The notes under the pieces: model-generated
What the model saw: only the letters and a program-made list of their open reading frames with translations
Database searches by the model: none
Told to the model about the DNA's origin: nothing
Translations under genes and position numbers: made by a program
Source: Nostoc sp. 'Lobaria pulmonaria (5183) cyanobiont'
GTDB lineage: Bacteria > Cyanobacteriota > Cyanobacteriia > Cyanobacteriales > Nostocaceae
Assembly (NCBI RefSeq): GCF_002949795.1
Contig: NZ_CP026693.1
Location: 57,771-121,770, forward strand
Direction: 5' to 3'
Length of the DNA stretch: 64,000 nt
Shown here: piece after piece, positions 63,402-64,000 of the stretch
Layout of the letters: every line of letters begins with the position of its first letter
How positions within the stretch are numbered: position 1 is the stretch's first letter

Positions 63402-63597
63402 GACGGTTGACAACAGCTTTGACCGTAGAGCCAATCATTTGCTGCGTTCGATTCAGCTTTGTGGTGGTTGTATTCCATTGCATCGGCTTCAGTTCCAATT
63501 TTCCGATTCAGTTATTCAAACACTGCTGGATAAAGAACTGGTGCAAGTGCAGAACACGGGACGCGGCTTTTTGTTGGAGATTGCCGAGGATTTTTAG
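63394..63597 (+). CDS. Gene C, copy 2 (intact), 67 residues
   Basis: The protein reads MPKTVDNSFDRRANHLLRSI then QLCGGCIPLHRLQFQFSDSV. It has the CGGxxPLHxxQF block shared with copy 1. It looks like a small winged-helix-type protein (LLDKELVQVQNTGRGFLLEI), perhaps DNA-binding. The ATG overlaps the end of gene B by eight bases. Function unknown. Confidence 0.6.
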   Translation: MPKTVDNSFDRRANHLLRSIQLCGGCIPLHRLQFQFSDSVIQTLLDKELVQVQNTGRGFLLEIAEDF

Positions 63598-63622
63598 GTT
63601 ATTAATCCCATAGTAGAAAATC

Positions 63623-64000
63623 ATGAAACTTTACGCGAAGATCATTGCACAGACTTTACCAGATTGGGCAAGCGTCGTTACAAAGAGCGCAGATTTATTT
63701 GAGATTGAAATTAACGATGAACACCCGAACTTTCAATTTCTGCTTGAAGAGTTAGCGACGGAGATTGAGCCAGGAACAATAGGAGTGAAAGCGGAGGATT
63801 TATGTTCACGGCTTGGCATTGAGATGTCTAACCCAAATCTGCGCTACTTAGTTGAACAAGCCCAAAATTTGATATCCCAGATTGCTACGCACCCAGATTA
63901 CAAACAACTCTTGTCAGCAGGGTATCAGCCAGATTTAAACATTGCTGATGCTCAAACTGCTTTGACTTATCTGCAATGGGAGTTAGAGCGGAATCGATAA
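63623..64000 (+). CDS. Hypothetical protein, 125 residues, downstream of the A-B-C cassette
   Basis: Unrecognised. The protein reads MKLYAKIIAQTLPDWASVVTKSADLFEIEINDEHPNFQFL..., soluble and acidic, with an alternating helical pattern. Its TAA ends exactly at 63998-64000, so it is complete. It follows gene C by 25 bases and is probably in the same transcript. No counterpart follows copy 1. Confidence 0.55.
   Translation: MKLYAKIIAQTLPDWASVVTKSADLFEIEINDEHPNFQFLLEELATEIEPGTIGVKAEDLCSRLGIEMSNPNLRYLVEQAQNLISQIATHPDYKQLLSAGYQPDLNIADAQTALTYLQWELERNR

Overview
The window looks like part of a large plasmid of a filamentous (Nostocales-type) cyanobacterium. HIP1 octamers (GCGATCGC) are scattered through genes and spacers, base composition is AT-rich, and many genes are of kinds typical of Nostoc-like accessory DNA: caspase/STAND proteins, Rpn nucleases, ISH3 and IS1380 elements, and short dispersed hairpin repeats. 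A MobV relaxase and three separate partition modules argue for a mobilisable plasmid. No rRNA, tRNA, CRISPR array or recognisable replication initiator was seen.

Layout. 1-5.6 kb: end of a Ycf46-like AAA ATPase, a MobV relaxase fused to a primase-like DUF3991/Toprim region, an actin-like partition operon, and two small genes. Copies of one hairpin repeat end the relaxase and the gene after the partition operon. 5.7-11.5 kb: a small acidic protein divergent from a 1729-residue protein that carries the motif series of RNA-dependent RNA polymerase/QDE-1-type two-barrel RNA polymerases, including DFDGD. 12-15 kb: a Panacea antitoxin with a MazF-like toxin, then a membrane protein pair. 15-23 kb: a SNF2 protein lacking its second helicase lobe, a second actin-like partition operon with a repeat-rich candidate centromere, a lipoprotein, a zinc-ribbon protein and a ParA/ParB pair. 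A 20-bp palindrome lies upstream of parA and again inside parB.

23-30 kb: a decayed zone with an Rpn nuclease, the C-terminal relic of a Strawberry-notch-type helicase, an ISH3-like element whose two flanks are both truncated genes, a NucS-like nuclease and a methyltransferase. 30.8-45.4 kb: five co-directional genes forming a DISARM-like defence island: SNF2-type helicase, Eco57I-like adenine methylase, P-loop kinase, B12-type radical SAM enzyme, and a 1790-residue helicase-DUF1998-nuclease. The kinase/radical SAM pair is not part of canonical DISARM.

45.4-64 kb: YbaK, a broken VapBC pair, small regulators, and a three-gene cassette (here called A-B-C) present twice as direct repeats about 14.3 kb apart. 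The left copy is wrecked by repeats, a nonsense codon and an intact IS1380 element with target duplication; the right copy is intact. Between them lies a 3057-residue protein combining two caspase domains, an alpha/beta hydrolase, a STAND NTPase, a membrane segment and a C-terminal periplasmic-binding-protein domain. It is probably a sensor-triggered conflict or cell-death protein.

Overall the window combines plasmid maintenance (relaxase, three partition systems, toxin-antitoxin), anti-mobile-element defence, and a possible plasmid-encoded RNA polymerase. All functional calls come from reading motifs by eye; no database search was possible.
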